Part shown: positions 7,807-16,605 of the stretch, in pieces | Layout: every line of letters starts with the position of its first letter | Numbering within the stretch: the first letter of the stretch is position 1 | Assembly: GCA_009782615.1 (NCBI GenBank) | Contig: WRIS01000004.1 | Location: 1-64,000 of the forward strand | Direction: 5' to 3' | DNA length: 64,000 nucleotides | DNA from: Eggerthellaceae bacterium | Lineage (GTDB): Bacteria; Actinomycetota; Coriobacteriia; Coriobacteriales; Eggerthellaceae | Translations under genes and position numbers: made by a program | The notes under the pieces: model-generated | Database searches by the model: none | What the model saw: only the letters and a program-made list of their open reading frames with translations | What the model was told of the DNA's origin: nothing

Positions 7807-8424
7807 ATGTTGACGCTTGATGAATTTTGCGAGAAGCACTCTCAAGTAGCCCTTGCTTTTTCAGGTGGCTGCGATTCTACCTATTTGCTTTTTGCCTTGA
7901 TTGACAGGGCAGTACGAGTGAAGGCGTACTTCGTGAGTTCTGCCTTTCAGTACCCTTTTGAGCGGGGCGATGCTCTTCGTGCGGTGCAAGAAAGCGGCGT
8001 TCCCTTCGAGGTGATTGAACTTGATATACTTGTCCAAGAAGCGATTTGTGCGAACCCGCCCGAGAGATGCTATCTTTGTAAGCGTTTCATTTTTGGGGAA
8101 ATCAAAAAGCGTATGGCGCGCGATGGTTTTGAGGTGTTGGTGGACGGCACGAATGCTACCGATGACCCCACGCGACGCCCTGGTTTTCGGGCTTTGGAAG
8201 AGATGGGTGTGCTTTCTCCTTTGCGGCTTGCAGAGCTTAGCAAAGATGAAGTGCGCAGTGCTGCGCGGGAGCGCGGATTGTTTACGGCAGATAAACCAAA
8301 CTTTTCTTGTCTTGCAACAAAAGTTGAAACAGGAACACTGCTTGACGCGCGGCTTCTTGGTGAGGTATTACAACGAGAAATTGATACGAAAGACGAGGTA
8401 AGACAATGGAACTCCTCGAATTAG
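7807..8424 (+). CDS. larE: LarE-like ATP-dependent sulfur transferase, short C-terminus
   Basis: LarE thiolates the pyridinium precursor of the nickel-pincer nucleotide cofactor first found in lactate racemase. The PP-loop SGGCDST (19-25), the PPERCYLCK motif (Cys88, Cys91), GTNATDDPTRRPGFRAL, SPL and PNFSCLATK (Cys168) are all present. Three conserved cysteines fit the [4Fe-4S]-cluster type of LarE that recycles sulfur rather than sacrificing one cysteine. At 205 aa it is about 60-70 residues shorter than usual: after CLATKVETGT the conserved C-terminal part is replaced by an unrelated ~30-residue tail. The 3' end overlaps larB by 19 nt. It may be a functional minimal form or a decaying gene. 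Confidence 0.85.
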   Translation: MLTLDEFCEKHSQVALAFSGGCDSTYLLFALIDRAVRVKAYFVSSAFQYPFERGDALRAVQESGVPFEVIELDILVQEAICANPPERCYLCKRFIFGEIKKRMARDGFEVLVDGTNATDDPTRRPGFRALEEMGVLSPLRLAELSKDEVRSAARERGLFTADKPNFSCLATKVETGTLLDARLLGEVLQREIDTKDEVRQWNSSN

Positions 8425-9245
8425 AGGTGTTGATAAACGCGGTGGCAGAAGGCTCGGTCGCGCCCGATGAAGCCTTGTCCCGCTTGCGCAGCGCCCCGTT
8501 TACCGACTTGGGTTATGCAAAAATAGACAACCATCGAGGTATTCGCCAAGGGGTTGCTGAAGTCATCTATGGGGAGGGCAAAACAGCCGAGCACATTGTG
8601 GGCATTTGCCAATCGATGTTGAAAGAAGGGCAACAGCGCATCTTGATTACGCGGCTGGCGAAAGAGGTCGCCGAAGTTGTGGCGCAGGAATTGAATGCGA
8701 CAGGTGTGCAGGATGCAACGCAGGATGCGGCAGGTGCGCGGGATGCGACGCATGGTGCGCGGGATGCGGCGCAGGGTGCGATGTTTACCTACCATGAACT
8801 TTGTCGGGTTGGAATTGTGGGGAATTTCCCCGAGCCAAATGGCAATGGTGTGGTGGTGATAGCGGCAGCTGGCACGAGCGATTTGCCGGTAGCAGAAGAA
8901 GCCGCACTGACCGCCGAAGTGTTAGGCAATCAGGTGGTGCGCCTTTACGATGTGGGGGTTGCAGGTATTCATCGCTTGTTAGCCCATACTGAGGATATTT
9001 TGAACGCAAGCGTTATCGTGGCGGTTGCAGGAATGGAGGGCGCTTTGCCCAGCGTCGTTGCAGGTATGGCAAGCGTTCCTGTTATTGCGGTGCCTACGAG
9101 TGTTGGTTACGGTGCCTCGTTTAAGGGGATTGCAGCACTTTTAGCAATGCTGAATTCTTGTGCAAGCGGGGTTTCGGTCGTCAACATCGACAATGGGTTT
9201 GGTGCTGGCTATCAAGCATCACTCATCAATCATTCAAAGATTTAG
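8406..9245 (+). CDS. larB: LarB, pyridinium-3,5-bisthiocarboxylate pathway carboxylase/hydrolase
   Basis: LarB carboxylates nicotinic acid adenine dinucleotide and hydrolyses the phosphoanhydride, the first step of nickel-pincer cofactor synthesis; it is related to PurE (AIR carboxylase). The 279 aa include the N-terminal helical region with LGYAKIDNHRGIRQG and VIYGEGKT and the PurE-like core (VVIAAAGTSDLPVAEEAALTA, YDVGVAGIHRLL, VAGMEGALPSVVAGM, VPTSVGYGASF, NIDNGFGAGY). An extra hydrophilic stretch near residues 99-125 is built of 7-residue repeats (GVQDATQ, GARDATH, GARDAAQ) encoded by 21-bp tandem repeats. It overlaps larE and is followed 27 bp later by the larC-like gene. Confidence 0.92.
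   Translation: MELLELEVLINAVAEGSVAPDEALSRLRSAPFTDLGYAKIDNHRGIRQGVAEVIYGEGKTAEHIVGICQSMLKEGQQRILITRLAKEVAEVVAQELNATGVQDATQDAAGARDATHGARDAAQGAMFTYHELCRVGIVGNFPEPNGNGVVVIAAAGTSDLPVAEEAALTAEVLGNQVVRLYDVGVAGIHRLLAHTEDILNASVIVAVAGMEGALPSVVAGMASVPVIAVPTSVGYGASFKGIAALLAMLNSCASGVSVVNIDNGFGAGYQASLINHSKI
8703..8774. repeat. 21-bp tandem repeats inside larB
   Basis: Units start at 8703, 8733 and 8754, each beginning GGTG and continuing GCRGGATGC; a 9-bp partial unit sits between the first two. The copies keep frame and add about 24 residues to a loop. Confidence 0.85.
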
Positions 9246-9272
9246 GAGTGTGTGAACAGGGAATGGAGCACT

Positions 9273-9824
9273 ATGCTTAAAATCCACCTTGATTTGACGC
9301 GCGATGCAAGACGGCAGTATATACACGCTGATTTGCTTGGGCGTCTTGACGAGCAAGCTCGCATGTCCGTTGAAGAACAGCTTGCCTTGGCGGGCGTTCC
9401 CGATAATCATCACCATGACTTAAACGAAGTTCTTGAAACGATAAGCCTGCTTCACGTAAGCGACCAAGTTAAAAGCGATATGCGCGCCATTTATCGCATT
9501 CTTGCCGAAGCTGAAGCGCAGGTGCATGGTTGCGAAGTTGAAAAGATTCACTTTCATGAGGTGGGCAGGGCTTCTTCGATTATGAGTGCGCTGGGCATTT
9601 GTCTCGCCGTTGAAGCGCTTGCTCCCGAGCAAATTAGTGCAACTTCGGTGCAAATTGGCAGCGGTTCGGTGCAATGCGCTCACGGCTTGCTTGCTATCCC
9701 TGCGCCAGCGACCGCGGCTATTCTTGCAACGGGCATTCCGACGCACGAAACACTTCTTGAAGGGGAACTGTGCACGCCCACTTCTGCGGCAATCATCAAA
9801 CACTTCGTACAAACATTCATTTAA
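9273..9824 (+). CDS. larC: Truncated LarC-like nickel-insertion protein (LarC1 part only)
   Basis: LarC is a CTP-dependent cyclometallase that inserts nickel into the pincer nucleotide. Recognisable LarC pieces are NHHHDLNEVLETI, AEAEAQVHGCEVEKIHFHEVG, the SATSVQIGSGSVQCAHG region, PAPATAAIL, EGELCTPTSAAI. Reading stops just after this, at 183 aa, whereas full LarC is about 390-420 aa; the remaining ~150 bp before gatC cannot hold the missing C-terminal domain in any frame. The usual N-terminal glycine/aspartate motif (SGxSGDM type) is also replaced by DLTRDARRQYIHADLL. In lactobacilli LarC is split into larC1 and larC2 joined by frameshifting, but no larC2 is visible here. ATG 9273 is preferred to GTG 9252 by ribosome-site spacing. 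Confidence 0.75.
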   Translation: MLKIHLDLTRDARRQYIHADLLGRLDEQARMSVEEQLALAGVPDNHHHDLNEVLETISLLHVSDQVKSDMRAIYRILAEAEAQVHGCEVEKIHFHEVGRASSIMSALGICLAVEALAPEQISATSVQIGSGSVQCAHGLLAIPAPATAAILATGIPTHETLLEGELCTPTSAAIIKHFVQTFI

Positions 9825-10034
9825 GGAAGAGCTGGGGGGTGTCAAGGGGAACATTCGCGAACCAAGGGCAAGGAAGGCTTTGCGACTCTTGTCGTAATTT
9901 CTCGTGTTTTCCTAAGTTTTCCCATATTGTTTTTTTGTTTAGAGGGTAGCTTTGCTATCATATAAATTTGCGTTTTGTCGGGAACAGAAAGCACGCCCGA
10001 TTGCTACGATATGCACAGACGAACAGGAACTTTC

Positions 10035-10346
10035 ATGACACAACCACTGAGCGAAAAGGACGTACGCGCTATTGCCCAATACGTGCGCATTGGCTTGCCC
10101 GAAGAAGAAATCGGGCAACTTACCATTGATTTGAACAACATTATCGAAAGTCTCGAACCCATAACTGCCTATAATTTGAATGGTGTTGAGCCGACGTATC
10201 ATCCCATCGATGGGCTTTCAAACGTCATGCGTGAGGATACAGAAGGAACAAGCTTCACTCAAGAAGAAGCCCTGGCCAATGCAGCAAAGCACCAAGACGG
10301 TTCTTTTGTGGTGCCAGCGATTCTTGGTGGGGGTGATGCTTCATGA
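10035..10346 (+). CDS. gatC: Asp/Glu-tRNA amidotransferase subunit C
   Basis: GatC stabilises the GatA-GatB complex that converts Glu-tRNA(Gln) (and often Asp-tRNA(Asn)) to the amidated form. The 103-residue protein has the family features LSEKDVRAIAQYVRIGLPEEE, NNIIESLEPI, the Tyr/Pro-rich VEPTYHPI region and a C-terminal DGSFVVPAILGG. ATG 10035 is preceded by AGGA at good distance; an upstream in-frame ATG at 9975 has no ribosome site and lies in the promoter-like stretch (TATCATATAAA near 9956). It overlaps gatA by 4 nt (ATGA), indicating coupling. Confidence 0.95.
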   Translation: MTQPLSEKDVRAIAQYVRIGLPEEEIGQLTIDLNNIIESLEPITAYNLNGVEPTYHPIDGLSNVMREDTEGTSFTQEEALANAAKHQDGSFVVPAILGGGDAS

Positions 10347-11833
10347 CGAACTTCGCAGCATGGAGCGTTCGTGCGATACAAGACGGACTTGCCGCAAAAG
10401 ATTTTTCCGCAAAAGAAATTGCCGCATCAAGCCTTGAAAACATTGCGCAGACCGACAAAGAAATTCATGCTTTTTTGGAAGTAAGCGAAAACCTTGCTTA
10501 TGAACAGGCTGAAAAGATTGACGCCGCAATTTCTGAAGGCAAGTTTGCCGAATGCGGCTTTCTTGCAGGCGTTCCCCTTGCATTCAAAGACAACATGAAC
10601 CAGGTGGGAACGAAAACCACTTGTTCTTCCAAGATGTTGGCGAATTATCAGTCGGCTTATAGCGCAACGTGCGTTGAAAAGGCGCTCGGCGCGGGCGCGA
10701 TTCCTTTGGGGAAACTCAATATGGACGAATTCGCGTTTGGGTCATCAACCGAAACTTCCTTTTTCGGGCCAACGAAAAATCCTTGGGACACCAGTCGAGT
10801 ACCAGGCGGTTCTTCAGGCGGCAGCGCAGCAGCGGTTGCTTCAGCGCAGGCGTGCGTGACGCTCGGGAGCGATACCGGCGGCTCGATTCGCCAGCCAGCC
10901 AGTTTTTGCGGAGTGGTCGGGCTTAAGCCGTCGTATGGCGTTGTTTCTCGCTATGGTGTGGTTGGATTTGGGTCATCGCTTGACCAGGTAGGGCCCTTAA
11001 CAAAAACGGTCGAGGATGCAGCGTTAGCCCTCAACGCGATTTCGGGTTTCGATGCGCGCGACTGCATGAGCAAAGATATTCAAACAGACTTCACGAAAAA
11101 CCTCGACGCAGGCGTTTCGGGCATGAAAATCGGCATAGTACCTGCGTTTATGGAAGCGCCTGGTTTGGAGCGCGAAATGAAGGCGAAAGTTCTCGAAGCG
11201 GCATCAAACCTGGAAAAGCTGGGCGCCACGCTTGTCGAGATTGACCTGCCTCATGCCCAAGCTGCCATGAGTGCTTATTATGTGTTAGGGCCTTGCGAAG
11301 CGTTTTCCAACCTTGCCCGTTTTGACGCGATTCGTTACGGCTATTGTGATCCGAATCACGGTGACCTTGGTTCTCAGTATGAAGCGAGCCGAGGAAAAGG
11401 CTTTGGCATGGAAACTTGCCGCCGCATTATGCTGGGCAGCTATCTTCTTTCTGCGGGGGTTTATGACACCTATTATTACCCAGCGCAGCAGGTGCGCACG
11501 CTTATCACCAGCGATTATGCGCAGGCGTTTGAGAAAGTTTCGTGTATTTTAGCGCCAGTTACCCCGACAACGGCGTTTCGCTTCGGCGCGATAAGTGACC
11601 CTATGCAGATGTATCTTTCTGACATGTTTACGGTGTCGGTCAATATAGCAGGAAACGGCGCTTTGAGCCTGCCTGTTGGTCTGGGCGCAGATTCCAATTT
11701 GCCGACTGGTGTGCAGCTTATTTCTGCGCAATTCAAGGATGAAAATATGCTGCAAGTCGCAGCAGCGCTTGAATCGTGCTATGACGTTTTGCGCATCGCG
11801 CCCCCGTTCGCCGAGGGAAAGGTGGGTGCCTAA
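10343..11833 (+). CDS. gatA: Asp/Glu-tRNA amidotransferase subunit A (amidase)
   Basis: Releases ammonia from glutamine for transamidation by GatB. The 496-aa protein has the amidase-signature catalytic triad in the expected spacing: Lys82 (AFKDN), cis-Ser157 (GGSSGG) and nucleophile Ser181 (DTGGSIRQP), with GLKPSYGVVSRYG following. Length is typical. It is the second gene of gatC-gatA-gatB-murB, joined to gatC by an ATGA overlap and one base from gatB. Confidence 0.97.
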   Translation: MTNFAAWSVRAIQDGLAAKDFSAKEIAASSLENIAQTDKEIHAFLEVSENLAYEQAEKIDAAISEGKFAECGFLAGVPLAFKDNMNQVGTKTTCSSKMLANYQSAYSATCVEKALGAGAIPLGKLNMDEFAFGSSTETSFFGPTKNPWDTSRVPGGSSGGSAAAVASAQACVTLGSDTGGSIRQPASFCGVVGLKPSYGVVSRYGVVGFGSSLDQVGPLTKTVEDAALALNAISGFDARDCMSKDIQTDFTKNLDAGVSGMKIGIVPAFMEAPGLEREMKAKVLEAASNLEKLGATLVEIDLPHAQAAMSAYYVLGPCEAFSNLARFDAIRYGYCDPNHGDLGSQYEASRGKGFGMETCRRIMLGSYLLSAGVYDTYYYPAQQVRTLITSDYAQAFEKVSCILAPVTPTTAFRFGAISDPMQMYLSDMFTVSVNIAGNGALSLPVGLGADSNLPTGVQLISAQFKDENMLQVAAALESCYDVLRIAPPFAEGKVGA

Positions 11834-11834
11834 G

Positions 11835-13427
11835 ATGAAAACGCTTCATGAAGTCTTGAAAGATTGGGAAGCGGTTATCGGTCTTGAGGTTCACACCGAA
11901 CTGACGACCCTCAACACCAAGATGTTTTGCGGGTGCAAACTTGAATTTGGTGCCGCGCCCAATACTCATACTTGCCCAGTTTGCCTTGGTTTGCCTGGTT
12001 CGTTGCCCGTTCCGAATAAAGCGGCGATTGAATCTATCGTGCTTGCGGGGCTTGCGACCAACTGCGAAATCGAAAAGGAATCGATGTTTTATCGCAAGAA
12101 CTATACCTACCCCGATATTTCGAGCAATTTCCAGATAACGCAAGGTCCCGTTGCCTTTTGTATGCGCGGCTGGATGGATTTGGAAGTGGATGGCGTTGCT
12201 GCAAAAGAGCGAGTTGATTTAGCTGAAGCACGTGAGCAAGGAAGCTACACAACGCGCATCGGCATCACGCGCATTCATATGGAAGAAGATGCGGGAAAGC
12301 TGAATCATGTGGGCAGCACGGACGGGCGCATTGCGGGTGCAACCCATTCGCTTGTTGACTACAACCGCTGTTCTACGCCGCTTATCGAACTGGTGACTGA
12401 ACCTGATTTCCGTACCCCCGAAGAAGCGCGGCTTTTCATGCAAAAACTTCGCCAGATTTATCTTTCGCTGGGCATATCTGATTGTTCGATGGAAGAAGGC
12501 TCTTTGCGCTGCGACGGTAATATTTCTTTGCGCAGACGCGGTGAAAGTCGCCTTGGTACGAAAACTGAACTGAAGAATATGAACAGCTTTAAGAACCTCC
12601 ACGACGGGTTGGTGTATGAGATTTGCCGTCAAGCCGAAGTGTTGGAAGAGGGCGGCATCATTTATCAGGAGACGCGTCACTGGGATCCGACTGCGCGTCA
12701 CACCATCATGATGCGGCTGAAGGAAACGGCAGATGATTATCGCTATTTCCCAGAACCGAATCTAACACCCTTTGTGCTTTCGGATGCGTTTATTGAGGGT
12801 ATTCGTACGCGACTTCCTGAATTGCCCGATGAAAAGGCGAAGCGTTTCGGGACTGATTTCGAGCTGTCTGCCTATGATGTGCGCCATTTGGTTGAGCATC
12901 GCAGCACCTCCAACTTTTTTGAAGCATGTATAGAAGCCGCTGGTGCGGGTGCGGGTGGTGCTGGTGCGGGGACGGGCGACGTGGGCAACGTGGCAAGCGC
13001 AAAGCCCCTTGCAAAACCACTTGCGAACCTTATCATCAACGATGTTGCAGGGTATTTGAACGCCAACGACGGCATCGATTTGGCAGATACGGCGCTCACG
13101 CCTGCGCGGGCAGTTGAACTCGTTAGGCTGCTTGTGAACGAGACGATTTCTTCAAAGCAGGCAAAGGAAGTGTTTGCGGCAATTCTTGAGGAAGATAAAG
13201 ACCCCCAGGTTATTGTGAACGAACGAGGGATGGAACAGGTTTCTGACACAGGTGCCATTGAGGCAATCGTGGAAGCGGTGCTTGCCCAAAACCCCGACAA
13301 GGTTGCGCAATATCGCGATGGCAAAACAGGCCTCATGGGATTTTTCGTCGGCCAGTGTATGAAGGCTATGGGCGGTCAGGGAAATCCAAAAATCATCAAC
13401 GAATTGCTTGCCAAGAAACTGGGGTAA
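11835..13427 (+). CDS. gatB: Asp/Glu-tRNA amidotransferase subunit B
   Basis: Binds the mischarged tRNA and performs ATP-dependent transamidation. The start ATG 11835 follows gatA by one base and gives the family opening (WEAVIGLEVHTEL, then CPVCLGLPGSLPV with a zinc-type Cys pair together with CGC near residue 35). GIGITRIHMEEDAGKL, TKTELKNMNSF and EDYRYFPEP-like DDYRYFPEPNLTP are present, and the C-terminal YqeY-type tRNA-binding domain ends KIINELLAKKLG. At 530 aa it is somewhat longer than the usual ~480-500, owing to an insertion near residues 370-397 that starts with a Gly/Ala repeat (GAGAGGAGAGTG) encoded by GGTGCG repeats. Confidence 0.96.
   Translation: MKTLHEVLKDWEAVIGLEVHTELTTLNTKMFCGCKLEFGAAPNTHTCPVCLGLPGSLPVPNKAAIESIVLAGLATNCEIEKESMFYRKNYTYPDISSNFQITQGPVAFCMRGWMDLEVDGVAAKERVDLAEAREQGSYTTRIGITRIHMEEDAGKLNHVGSTDGRIAGATHSLVDYNRCSTPLIELVTEPDFRTPEEARLFMQKLRQIYLSLGISDCSMEEGSLRCDGNISLRRRGESRLGTKTELKNMNSFKNLHDGLVYEICRQAEVLEEGGIIYQETRHWDPTARHTIMMRLKETADDYRYFPEPNLTPFVLSDAFIEGIRTRLPELPDEKAKRFGTDFELSAYDVRHLVEHRSTSNFFEACIEAAGAGAGGAGAGTGDVGNVASAKPLAKPLANLIINDVAGYLNANDGIDLADTALTPARAVELVRLLVNETISSKQAKEVFAAILEEDKDPQVIVNERGMEQVSDTGAIEAIVEAVLAQNPDKVAQYRDGKTGLMGFFVGQCMKAMGGQGNPKIINELLAKKLG
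12942..12990. repeat. GGTGCG-type simple repeat inside gatB
   Basis: Repeated GGTGCGG/GGTGCTGG units encode alternating Gly and Ala in an otherwise conserved enzyme; reading frame is kept. Confidence 0.8.
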
Positions 13428-13429
13428 GA

Positions 13430-14446
13430 ATGCAATATCGGGAAAATGTTCCCTTAAGTACGCTGACCACCATGCGTTTGGGCGGCGTTGCTAAGTATGT
13501 TGTAGAGGCTGTATCTGCCGATGATTTGGTTGCAGCCATCACCTTTGCCCGAGGGCACGCTATGCCCTGGTTTGTTTTAGGCGGCGGTTCTAATGTGGTG
13601 GCACGGGGTAATTACGATGGTTTGATTATTCTTAATCGGGTGCGTGGTTTTGAAAAGCTCGCCGAAGATGATGTTTCGGCAACCTACCGTATTGGGGCAG
13701 GGGAGATTTGGGACTCAGTTGTTGAACGCTTGGTAGAGGCTGGTTTGAGTGGCATCGAAGCAATGAGCGCGATTCCAGGATACACTGGGTCAACCCCCAT
13801 TCAAAACGTCGGTGCTTATGGGCAAGAAATTGCCGATACCTTAATTGAGTTGGAAGCCTACGATACTGCTTGCGATGAATTTGTTACCCTGCGTGCTGAG
13901 GATTGCGGCTTTTCTTACCGCAACAGTATTTTCAAGAATCCTGAAACTCGCCATCATATTGTCTTGTCTCTTGTTCTGCGGCTGAGTAAGGAATTGCCGA
14001 TGCCGCCCTTTTATCCGTCTCTTGCGAAATATTTGGAGGATAGCGCGCTTGTAGACGTGACGGCAGCAATCATCCGCGAAGCTGTCGTTGCCATTCGCAG
14101 CACCATTTTGCCTGATGAAAAAGAGATTGCCAATGCGGGTTCGTTTTTTAAAAACCCCCTTGTGGACAAAGCGTTAGCAGAAGAGGTTCTTGTGCGATTC
14201 CCTGACGCACCCCATTGGGATATGCCCACAGGAAAAACGAAGTTTGCTGCTGGGTGGCTAATTGATCAGGCGGGACTTAAAGGGTACAGCGCTTACGGGT
14301 TGCAGGTTTATCCGAAAAACGCGCTTGTAGTAACAAACTTGTGCGCTCAAACAGGCGATGATTTGGACAGATTCACCGCAGAAATTATTGCTGCGGTTTA
14401 CGAGAAGTTCGGCATAACGCTTGAACAAGAGCCCGAAACTTTGTGA
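13430..14446 (+). CDS. murB: UDP-N-acetylenolpyruvoylglucosamine reductase
   Basis: NADPH-dependent flavoenzyme that makes UDP-MurNAc, an early cytoplasmic step of peptidoglycan synthesis. The 338-aa protein has FAD-binding VLGGGSNVVARG, the IPGYTGSTPIQNVGAYGQE loop, YRNSIFK, the catalytic NAGSFFKNPLV and AGWLIDQAGLKGYS, as in type I MurB. ATG 13430 lies 2 nt after the gatB stop, so murB is the last gene of the gatCAB transcript; family alignment supports this start over an upstream ATG inside gatB. Confidence 0.96.
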   Translation: MQYRENVPLSTLTTMRLGGVAKYVVEAVSADDLVAAITFARGHAMPWFVLGGGSNVVARGNYDGLIILNRVRGFEKLAEDDVSATYRIGAGEIWDSVVERLVEAGLSGIEAMSAIPGYTGSTPIQNVGAYGQEIADTLIELEAYDTACDEFVTLRAEDCGFSYRNSIFKNPETRHHIVLSLVLRLSKELPMPPFYPSLAKYLEDSALVDVTAAIIREAVVAIRSTILPDEKEIANAGSFFKNPLVDKALAEEVLVRFPDAPHWDMPTGKTKFAAGWLIDQAGLKGYSAYGLQVYPKNALVVTNLCAQTGDDLDRFTAEIIAAVYEKFGITLEQEPETL

Positions 14447-14525
14447 CACAAGTAAGCGTCCGAGGATTTGCGTGTGAACTCGAAGCTATAAAATTGATAG
14501 TTGAGCAATATAAGGAGTACTTCAA

Positions 14526-14858
14526 ATGGATAAACCAAAATTCAAGCACTGGGAAAAAATTAAATTTAGATGGAAGATGGACGGCAAATCGCTCGATATA
14601 CCAGGCGTTATCATGACCGTTGATTATGGTGGCAGTCTTGAAATGCTGGGCAAATGCCACTCCTATGATGCCCTTGCAGACAGCGGGTGGTTAGACGAGA
14701 AAAGGGTAGGAGAGTTTGCTATTTACAAGCACATTCCCGAAGCAGATGTTTTTCCTATCAGCGAAGAAGAGGCTGCAGCGATAGAGAAAACGTCGTGGTT
14801 TGCACAGATGGAAGAGACCCATCTTCTCAAACGACTAAACACTAAGAAAATGGAGTAG
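14526..14858 (+). CDS. Uncharacterised small protein
   Basis: A 110-aa soluble, charged protein that I do not recognise. It has no signal peptide or membrane segment. Notable stretches are KFKHWEKIKFRWKMDGK, IPGVIMTVDYGGSLEML and an acidic, helical C-terminal half (SEEEAAAIEK, MEETHLLKRL). AAGGAG lies 9 nt before the ATG, and the terminator at 14847-14871 overlaps its stop codon, so it looks like a real, separately terminated gene 79 bp after murB. Confidence 0.65.
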   Translation: MDKPKFKHWEKIKFRWKMDGKSLDIPGVIMTVDYGGSLEMLGKCHSYDALADSGWLDEKRVGEFAIYKHIPEADVFPISEEEAAAIEKTSWFAQMEETHLLKRLNTKKME

Positions 14859-14871
14859 TACTCCATTTTTT
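14847..14871 (+). terminator. Terminator overlapping the stop of the 110-aa protein
   Basis: AAAATGGAGTA and TACTCCATTTT are exact reverse complements around one base, effectively a 9-bp stem with a small loop ending in six T. The last codons ATG-GAG-TAG lie in the left arm. Confidence 0.8.
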
Positions 14872-14895
14872 AGACAAAGAAAAGGAAAAATAGCC

Positions 14896-15402
14896 ATGAT
14901 GATAGTTTTCTTGGTACTCCTTCTTTTTGTCCTTCTTTCGTGGGTGGCGCTTGTCCTTTTTGTTGCGGCGCTCATCGCGCTTGCTGTTGCAGGCACGGGG
15001 TCGGTCGCACTTGCTGCAGGAGGGCTTGTCGGCACAGCGGTCATCAAGGACAATCTTGCTAAAAGACTGGCGTTATTTGCCTGTTTGTCGGTCTTGTTCT
15101 TTGCGCTGTGCTGTTTCGGCTTGATGTTTGAATTCCTTTGGGTAGAAGCACGCATTGGCTTCACTATTGCTGGCTGTATGCTGAGTCTTGCAGCGATGGC
15201 GTTAGGGATTCTTGGTCTGGTGCAGTCGCTCAAAATAAGTAAGAAACCCCTCAAGGTGATATTCATTATCTTGTTCGTGCTGGTGATAGCTTTAAGCGTG
15301 GCGGCAGTAGCTATCTATGCGCTCGTTGCTTTAGTGCCTGCTGAATTTTTAAGCTGGATACGCGACAGTCTCAAAGCGGTTTTGTTTGGATGGGCAATGT
15401 AG
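14896..15402 (+). CDS. Uncharacterised integral membrane protein
   Basis: A 168-aa protein that is almost entirely hydrophobic, with about five predicted membrane helices: residues ~2-32, 34-50, 57-80, 83-110 and 118-150, followed by a short tail. No catalytic motif is visible. AAAGGAAAAAT precedes the ATG. It sits after a terminator and is followed directly by a REP-like repeat that touches its TAG stop, so it is probably transcribed alone. Confidence 0.65.
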   Translation: MMIVFLVLLLFVLLSWVALVLFVAALIALAVAGTGSVALAAGGLVGTAVIKDNLAKRLALFACLSVLFFALCCFGLMFEFLWVEARIGFTIAGCMLSLAAMALGILGLVQSLKISKKPLKVIFIILFVLVIALSVAAVAIYALVALVPAEFLSWIRDSLKAVLFGWAM

Positions 15403-15453
15403 GGAAAGATTGCGGGTTGAGCCCACAATGACGAAAACGCCCACAATGACGAG
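15402..15453. repeat. REP-like palindromic repeat
   Basis: GGGAAAGATTGCGGGTTGAG then CCCACAATGACGAA, with the last part (CCCACAATGACGA) repeated once more. The same element occurs at 17106-17140 and 55572-55603. It begins directly after the stop codon of the membrane protein. Confidence 0.85.
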
Positions 15454-15454
15454 G

Positions 15455-15533
15455 GTGTTTGCAATGGAGCGGGGGCGTAATCCTTGAAGAACCCGCCGCG
15501 CAGTGCCGCTCGGGTGCACCACCTGGAAAACAC
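15455..15533. repeat. GC-rich structured segment next to the REP repeat
   Basis: GTGTTT (15455-15460) pairs with AAACAC (15528-15533); inside are GCGGG (15469-15473) / CCCGC (15492-15496) and the palindrome GGTGCACC (15514-15521). It could be the rest of a composite dispersed repeat or a structured leader ahead of moaA. No known riboswitch core is recognised. Confidence 0.4.
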
Positions 15534-15577
15534 GGGGGACATGGTGTAATATTCTCACTTGAGAAGAAAGGTGCTCC

Positions 15578-16579
15578 ATGAAGGACAAGCATGGTCGCGT
15601 AATCGACTATCTGCGCATATCGCTGACTGACCGCTGCAACCTGCGCTGCATCTACTGCATGCCCGAAGAGGGTGTCGGTCAAATGTCGCACGACGACATT
15701 TTGCGCATCGAAGAAATCGAGCGCATCGTTGCCGTCGCCGCGCGCATGGGTATCACGCGTATACGTCTGACTGGGGGAGAGCCACTCGTGCGCAAGGGCA
15801 TTGCGAGCCTTGTTCGCAATCTGGTGAATACCCCTGGCATCGAAAGCGTTGCGATGACCACCAACGGCATCTTGTTGCCCCAATTCGCCCATGAACTGAA
15901 AGAAGCGGGACTTTCCCGTGTGAATATATCGCTCGACACGCTTGACGCTGCCCAGTTCAGACAGGTTACCCGCAACGGAAACCTCGAAGATGTGTTAGAA
16001 GGAATTGATGTGGCTCTCCGCACGGGATTCAAGCCCGTGAAAATCAATGCGGTTACGGTACGCAGCCTCAACCAGGACTTTTATGAATACGCAAAGCTGT
16101 CAATCGACCGTCCGCTTCATGTCCGCTTCATCGAATACATGCCAGTGGGGGAAAGCTCAGGCATCGACGGTGCAGGCTGGGGCAAAAAAGACGTTATCGC
16201 CAGCGAAGAGGTCATCGAAATCATCAACACCCGTGCGCAAGCAGAAGGCATGGGTGCCCTCATTCCTGCCGCCAAGCAAAAGCCTGAGGGCTGGGGACCT
16301 GCGCGCTATTTTGCATTCGAGGGCGCACAAGGCACGGTTGGATTCATATCGCCCCTTTCGCGTCATTTCTGTACCGAATGCAACCGCTTGCGCTTGACTG
16401 CTGATGGCAAGTTGCGCGCTTGTTTATTCTCGGATGAAGAATTTGATGTGCGCGAAGCCTTGCGAGGGGGCAGTGACGAAGCCGTTCAAGAAATCCTTGA
16501 ACAAGTACTCATGTCAAAGCCTGATGAGCATCATGATAAAGTAGGCACCGCGCGCGGCATGAGCCAAATCGGCGGGTAG
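15578..16579 (+). CDS. moaA: GTP 3',8-cyclase (molybdopterin synthesis)
   Basis: Radical-SAM enzyme that rearranges GTP in the first step of molybdenum cofactor synthesis. The 333-aa protein carries the N-terminal cluster motif CNLRCIYC (Cys20, Cys24, Cys27), [18 protein letters not shown], and the second [4Fe-4S] site [18 protein letters not shown]. The C-terminus ends in the conserved GG (MSQIGG). AAAGGTG precedes the ATG and TAATAT (15547-15552) is a possible -10. moaC follows 26 bp later. Confidence 0.96.
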   Translation: MKDKHGRVIDYLRISLTDRCNLRCIYCMPEEGVGQMSHDDILRIEEIERIVAVAARMGITRIRLTGGEPLVRKGIASLVRNLVNTPGIESVAMTTNGILLPQFAHELKEAGLSRVNISLDTLDAAQFRQVTRNGNLEDVLEGIDVALRTGFKPVKINAVTVRSLNQDFYEYAKLSIDRPLHVRFIEYMPVGESSGIDGAGWGKKDVIASEEVIEIINTRAQAEGMGALIPAAKQKPEGWGPARYFAFEGAQGTVGFISPLSRHFCTECNRLRLTADGKLRACLFSDEEFDVREALRGGSDEAVQEILEQVLMSKPDEHHDKVGTARGMSQIGG

Positions 16580-16605
16580 GAAGAACAAGGGAAAAGAGAA
16601 CAGTC

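Noticed and set aside
9760-9975. Programmed frameshift from larC1 into larC2, as in lactobacilli
   Set aside because: No reading frame after 9824 encodes the LarC C-terminal domain, and only about 210 bp remain before gatC.
14896-15402. Phage holin or toxin
   Set aside because: It is hydrophobic but too long with about five helices, and has no phage or antitoxin neighbours.
15455-15533. tRNA gene or molybdenum-cofactor riboswitch ahead of moaA
   Set aside because: No cloverleaf with T-loop and anticodon arm can be formed, and the Moco riboswitch core is not recognised; it adjoins a REP repeat instead.
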